NCBI GenBank assembly: GCA_934457115.1
Contig: CAKSHI010000015.1
Location: forward strand, 1 to 38,633
Length of the DNA: 38,633 nucleotides
Source: an uncultured Eubacteriales bacterium
GTDB lineage: Bacteria; Bacillota; Clostridia; Oscillospirales; Acutalibacteraceae
Reading direction: 5' to 3'
Below are positions 38,122-38,633 of the stretch, piece after piece; position 1 is the stretch's first letter; every line of letters starts with the position of its first letter. A program made the translations under genes and the position numbers. The notes beneath the pieces are model-generated. The model saw only the letters and a list, made by a program, of their open reading frames with translations, made no database searches and was not told the DNA's origin.

Positions 38122-38472
38122 GGGGGCGTAAAGGTTTCGACGGGGATTATGAGCCTTGGTAAGCGAGTAGCGTTTTGGAAGACGCTTTAAAAATTCCTAA
38201 ATTTTAAAATTAAACGACAACAATAACGTTGCGTACGCAGCCTAATTAGGTTGCCGTCTTTGTTTAGAGTACTGCGGCTTTTCAAGGGCGTCGATTAGCA
38301 GTGAACGTGAATAAAAGACAGTCTTGGCTTTTATCATGACTTAAAGACTACCGGCTTATTTAGCCTGTTATTGGGCGAAATAACGTGGGGAATCATAAAT
38401 CAATAACTATACTCGTAGAAATCCATTGTGAGTGATTTTCGGACAGGGGTTCGACTCCCCTCGCCTCCACCA
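38122..38472 (+). ncRNA. ssrA: transfer-messenger RNA (tmRNA)
   Basis: One-piece tmRNA. The acceptor GGGGGCG (38122-38128) pairs CGCCTCC (38462-38468), followed by A and encoded CCA; the T arm is ACAGG-like with TTCGACT. The conserved 5' GTAAAGGTTTCGACGGGG is present. The tag reading frame lies at 38216-38245: resume codon GAC, then AAC AAT... ending GCA GCC TAA. With the alanine from charging, the tag is A-DNNNVAYAA, ending in AA as expected for ClpXP recognition. The resume codon is set by the TTAAAC just before it, matching the usual TTAGTC-like signal. It probably shares the smpB transcript. Confidence 0.97.
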
Positions 38473-38512
38473 CCTAAGGATTACCTGAAAACTATATTTT
38501 TTAATTTGTGTA

Positions 38513-38550
38513 TTGCTTGGAAAAACAACAAAACACCGAGCAAATTTTTA
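38513..38550 (+). terminator. terminator after ssrA
   Basis: TTGCTTGG (38513-38520) with CCGAGCAA (38536-38543), eight pairs with one G-T, 15-base loop, then ATTTTTA. The rest of the window to 38633 shows no gene. Confidence 0.65.
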
Positions 38551-38633
38551 ATCATTATTAAAGTAATTCCTTTGAATATATACAATAAATTTTTCACAAG
38601 GTCTCTGCTGGATATGTTATAACCGTTTTGTAG

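Noticed and set aside
38428..38622. 64-codon frame at the right end
   Set aside because: It begins inside the tmRNA acceptor/T-arm region and overlaps the ssrA terminator.

Overview
The window reads as a piece of chromosome from a low-G+C, strictly anaerobic Firmicute of the class Clostridia, possibly a gut species. The reasons are the A+T-rich sequence, strong GGAGG-type ribosome binding sites, a multi-subunit soluble [FeFe] hydrogenase, a class I-type hybrid cluster protein, tRNA genes with encoded CCA ends, a one-piece tmRNA, and a YerC/YecD-type TrpR-like regulator. I cannot name the species from the sequence alone.

Layout. (1) 1-3612: the 3' end of an S24/LexA-like gene runs into a leftward unit made of an OGG1-type 8-oxoguanine glycosylase, two unrecognised genes with proline/serine/threonine-rich segments, and hemW. 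(2) 3833-8464: an Hnd/HydABC-type [FeFe] hydrogenase operon with an unannotated 55-codon gene inside it. (3) 8665-14178: murD, two tandem M42 aminopeptidases, a GNAT acetyltransferase and a YnbB-like PLP enzyme. (4) 14239-17892: a CPBP membrane protease, tadA, and a polysaccharide co-polymerase / tyrosine kinase / tyrosine phosphatase trio with no glycosyltransferases next to it. (5) 18067-22128: gdhA, a lipoprotein and rnr. (6) 22174-32830 is an accessory block. It holds a secreted RCC1-repeat protein behind a long structured leader, a TrpR-like regulator, six tRNA genes behind three tandem near-consensus promoters, and two very large tandem paralogous proteins. (7) 32921-38633: secG, then leftward genes for a DUF2935 protein, Hcp and an orphan ABC ATPase, then smpB and ssrA (tmRNA).

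The most striking element is the pair of giant paralogues at 25858-29406 and 29819-32776. Each has an N-terminal DUF4157-like HExxH domain, an array of 22-residue BspA-type leucine-rich repeats (15 in the first, 8 in the second), an R-STT-E ADP-ribosyltransferase domain, and a strongly conserved C-terminal domain I do not recognise. They look like toxins or effectors. The DUF4157 domain is known to be associated with cargo of extracellular contractile injection systems, but no injection machinery and no secretion signal is present here, so the delivery route is open. The LRR arrays are expanding by tandem duplication, and the ADP-ribosyltransferase catalytic loops of the two copies differ (N-x-E versus Q-x-E).

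Other points of note are a likely small RNA transcribed divergently from hcp, the scattering of secG, rnr, smpB and ssrA (usually neighbours in Firmicutes) over about 18 kb, and three copies of a promoter-plus-leader unit before the tRNAs whose leader hairpins show compensatory base changes. All calls rest on reading the sequence; no database search or structure prediction was run.
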